Below are positions 61,850-64,000 of a stretch of DNA of 64,000 bases, one piece after another. The DNA lies in assembly GCA_021173225.1 (NCBI GenBank), contig JAJOLK010000001.1:1-64000 (forward strand), written 5' to 3'. Made by a program: the position numbers and the translations under genes. Within the stretch, counting starts at the first letter, position 1. Each line of letters begins with the position of its first letter. Under the pieces are notes generated by a model, which saw only the letters and a list, made by a program, of their open reading frames with translations, had not been told where the DNA came from and searched no databases. The DNA comes from Phycisphaerales bacterium PN19_bin_20 (GTDB lineage: Bacteria > Planctomycetota > Phycisphaerae > Phycisphaerales > UBA1924).

Positions 61850-61879
61850 TTGCAATTCCGCGGCGTTGTGGTCTACTTA
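61850..61879 (+). promoter_or_regulatory. Candidate promoter of the right-edge secreted protein
   Basis: TTGCAA (61850-61855), an 18-bp spacer and TACTTA (61874-61879) lie 97 bp before ATG 61976. The surrounding intergenic region (61717-61975) is AT-richer than average. Confidence 0.4.
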
Positions 61880-61975
61880 GCGAGTCCACTCCCGCAGTTC
61901 TGCCGGGGGTGTGTCGGCCGTATTGTGGGGCCGTCTGCGGAAAATTGCCCGAGGAATTTTTAGGGGAATCATCAA

Positions 61976-64000
61976 ATGAAGAACGTTCTTGCCCTCTCAA
62001 TCGTCGTTGCTGCCGGCACGTCGGTGGCCCTTGCGGCCCCGCAGGAGTTTGCGGAATTCAACAACGCGCTGAGCCTCAACCGCATCGGCCAGGTTTCGTC
62101 GGCTGGGCTCGGTTCGCTGCCCAACGACACGCGGAACTTCAACTTTGTCGGCGGTTACGCCGTCCGGCACATCCAGGTTGAAGGTGAGATCATCCGCGAC
62201 CTACCCTCTGGGCAGGACAGCTGGTTCGGCGAGGCGTGCATCCTGGTGACGCCACCGGGTGGGACGCCGTTTGTGATCCAGCCGATCGTCAGCGGCAATC
62301 CGGGCCCGACGGTGACTGGTGGCGTGATCGCGGCGGGTGCCATCGGCATCCCCGTGAGCACCATTGCTGACGCGGTGGGCGCCTGGACCTTCGAGTTCTT
62401 CGAGATGTGGGACGACAACGAGACCGCCCCGGCGGCTGGCGGCGGATCGGCCGCGGCCTCCCTCACGACCGCGACGGACGCGACGTGGACCCGCATCCGC
62501 TTCACCCTTGACGACGCGGCCCCGACGGCCTTCGCCCCGGCTCTGCCCGCGGGCACCACGAGCTTTGCCACCTGGTCGGCGACGAACCAGAACTCGAACC
62601 TCGTCAGCCTGCTGGACGCCCCGAACTTCACCACGACGGTCGGGGCTGGTACGAACATCATCGGCTGGCAGGTCTTCGGTCGCGTGACGGCCGTGGGTGC
62701 CGCTGGCGGCGCGAATCAGGCCGGCAGCCTTGCTGACGATCCGGTTGTCCGCGTCGTGCCCCCGGGCCTGCCGCTGGACACCACGCTGGTCGGCGGCGCG
62801 CTGCCGGTGCTGGGCAACAGCACTTCGAGTGCGACGGGCAACATCTCTATCGCCTACACCGGCTCGTTCCCCTCTGCGGGCACGTGGACGGCGGTGACCA
62901 GCGAGGCGACCGACACGCTCGGCACGCCGATCAACCCGGTTGACAACGTCTGGAACGAGATCACCATCCGCCTGATCGACTCGATCGGCACCCCGACGGC
63001 GACTGTCGACCTGGGCACGCTCGTCGCGGGCACGCCTTCGACGGCCAACTTTGCGATCACGGCCCCGGGCCAGACTCGCTGGGTCAGGTTCACCCTGCCG
63101 ACGAGCGTCCGCTTCCCCAACGAGGCGGCACTGCGGATCGACACTGAGATCAGCCAGACGGTGCTGACCAGCAGCGTGACTGCGGCTTCGCAGCGCAACA
63201 CCGCGATCGCCCTGTTCCGTAACGACGGCGTCCGCGTTTCGGCCGACTTTGCTGACGGCTCTGACTCGCTGGGCCAGATCACCTTTGGTTACGACAATCT
63301 CACCGGCGCGCCAGCCTCTATTGGCCTGGCGGGCAGCACCGCAGGTGCTCTCTACAACGGTCGTGACGGGTTCTTGGACGCGGGCATCTTCTGGCTGGGC
63401 GTTACGGCCGGCGACGCGGGTGTGACGGTTGGCCCCGGCTTCTTCGCGGTCAACAACCCCGCAACGAACCTGACGGTCTCGACGGGCGCGGGCATCGTGG
63501 TCAACGTTGGTCTGTTCAACCCGGCCCCGCAGGCCCAGAACGCCGCCAACGCCCCGGCGACGCCCGGCGCTCAGAACTTCGGTCTCGTCGGCGTGCTCAA
63601 CGGTGACGGGACAACCGAGGACATCAACACCGCAGTGGCCGACTACGCCGCGGGCACAAGCGTCACGGCCCCGCTGAACGTGCAGTGGTTCCGCTTCCTC
63701 ACGGGCCGTGCGGCGAGCGTTGCCAGCGGCTTCTACGTTGACTTGGATACGGCGGGCACCGCCATTGCTGAGACGGCCAATCCGCTCAACCCGCTGGCGC
63801 CGCTGATCGACGCCAACGACACCGAGATGGCCATCTACACCGGCCAGGGCAACCTCATCGCCAAGAACGATGACTTTGATGCCAACCTCAACGACATCGA
63901 CTTCGTCCTGACCAGCGGCCTGTCGTTCGGCCGGACCGCGACGCCGCGGCCCTATCCGCTGCCCGGTGGCACCGCGTTCGCTGGCCAGGGGGGCATCCTG
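61976..64000 (+). CDS. Large secreted protein, C-terminus cut by the window edge
   Basis: At least 675 residues. It starts with a clear signal peptide (MKNVLALSIVVAAGTSVALA), cleaved near AAPQE. The mature part is rich in Thr, Ala, Gly, Val and Asn and built of repeated beta-sandwich-like blocks, e.g. TAPGQTRWVRFTLP with LRIDTE and LNVQWFRFLTG with FYVDLDTAG, each followed by TxIALFRNDG / TEMAIYTGQG and an Asp-rich loop (KNDDFDANLND). These blocks resemble the bacterial pre-peptidase C-terminal type domains of secreted planctomycete proteins. A dockerin-like or sorting tail may lie beyond the edge. ATG 61976 follows AGGGGAA. Confidence 0.8.
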   Translation, partial: MKNVLALSIVVAAGTSVALAAPQEFAEFNNALSLNRIGQVSSAGLGSLPNDTRNFNFVGGYAVRHIQVEGEIIRDLPSGQDSWFGEACILVTPPGGTPFVIQPIVSGNPGPTVTGGVIAAGAIGIPVSTIADAVGAWTFEFFEMWDDNETAPAAGGGSAAASLTTATDATWTRIRFTLDDAAPTAFAPALPAGTTSFATWSATNQNSNLVSLLDAPNFTTTVGAGTNIIGWQVFGRVTAVGAAGGANQAGSLADDPVVRVVPPGLPLDTTLVGGALPVLGNSTSSATGNISIAYTGSFPSAGTWTAVTSEATDTLGTPINPVDNVWNEITIRLIDSIGTPTATVDLGTLVAGTPSTANFAITAPGQTRWVRFTLPTSVRFPNEAALRIDTEISQTVLTSSVTAASQRNTAIALFRNDGVRVSADFADGSDSLGQITFGYDNLTGAPASIGLAGSTAGALYNGRDGFLDAGIFWLGVTAGDAGVTVGPGFFAVNNPATNLTVSTGAGIVVNVGLFNPAPQAQNAANAPATPGAQNFGLVGVLNGDGTTEDINTAVADYAAGTSVTAPLNVQWFRFLTGRAASVASGFYVDLDTAGTAIAETANPLNPLAPLIDANDTEMAIYTGQGNLIAKNDDFDANLNDIDFVLTSGLSFGRTATPRPYPLPGGTAFAGQGGIL

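Overview
The window is GC-rich bacterial chromosome, most likely from a planctomycete of the Phycisphaerae type. The evidence is indirect: a very large secreted repeat protein ending in a paired dockerin-like tail of the kind common in that group, an ECF sigma factor next to a Ser/Thr kinase with TPR repeats, a PEP-CTERM-like sorting tail, a CdsZ-type zinc-ribbon protein known from the PVC superphylum, and the futalosine route to menaquinone. Many genes are packed head to tail with ATGA or GTGA stop/start overlaps, and many proteins carry low-complexity stretches encoded by short tandem DNA repeats. No rRNA, tRNA, CRISPR array or insertion sequence was recognised.

Left part (1-10.7 kb, all minus strand): a type IV pilus / type II secretion assembly cluster (pilM, pilN, pilO, a PilP-like gene and a GspE/PilB ATPase cut by the left edge), then cmk-plsC-mqnB (pyrimidine kinase, phospholipid acyltransferase, futalosine hydrolase), a TIM-barrel protein and a secreted esterase.

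Middle-left (10.7-22.2 kb): a looser region with long non-coding stretches, three broken genes (an FkbM-type methyltransferase, a secreted FGE/SUMF1-domain protein with a PEP-CTERM-like tail, and a degraded exported protein), superoxide dismutase, a primary-type sigma-70 factor with its terminator, a family-4-like uracil-DNA glycosylase lacking every cysteine, a small repeat-bearing membrane protein and lexA. Coding is uncertain at 17.0-19.0 kb.

Middle (22.2-46.9 kb): two orphan periplasmic binding proteins flanking an uncharacterised GHQ-motif protein; the kinase/ECF sigma pair; the 1180-residue dockerin-type surface protein; kdsD, an unknown gene and a lipoprotein-like hydrolase; rlmE with a BatA-like von Willebrand protein; a PLP aminotransferase; a membrane diguanylate cyclase; a DUF255 thioredoxin protein; and a CdsZ-like zinc ribbon.

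Right part (47-64 kb): a PilZ protein, then six minus-strand genes (47.8-59.2 kb) that form the most unusual locus in the window. These are a DUF2959 lipoprotein, a small lipoprotein, a COG4867-type VWA protein, a kinase-fold-like protein, another lipoprotein, and a 1612-residue protein that joins two degenerate kinase domains, a proline tract, a coiled coil and one membrane helix to an extracytoplasmic FGE/SUMF1 domain. After this come a SpoU/TrmH RNA methyltransferase, an exported double-thioredoxin protein, and a large secreted protein cut by the right edge.
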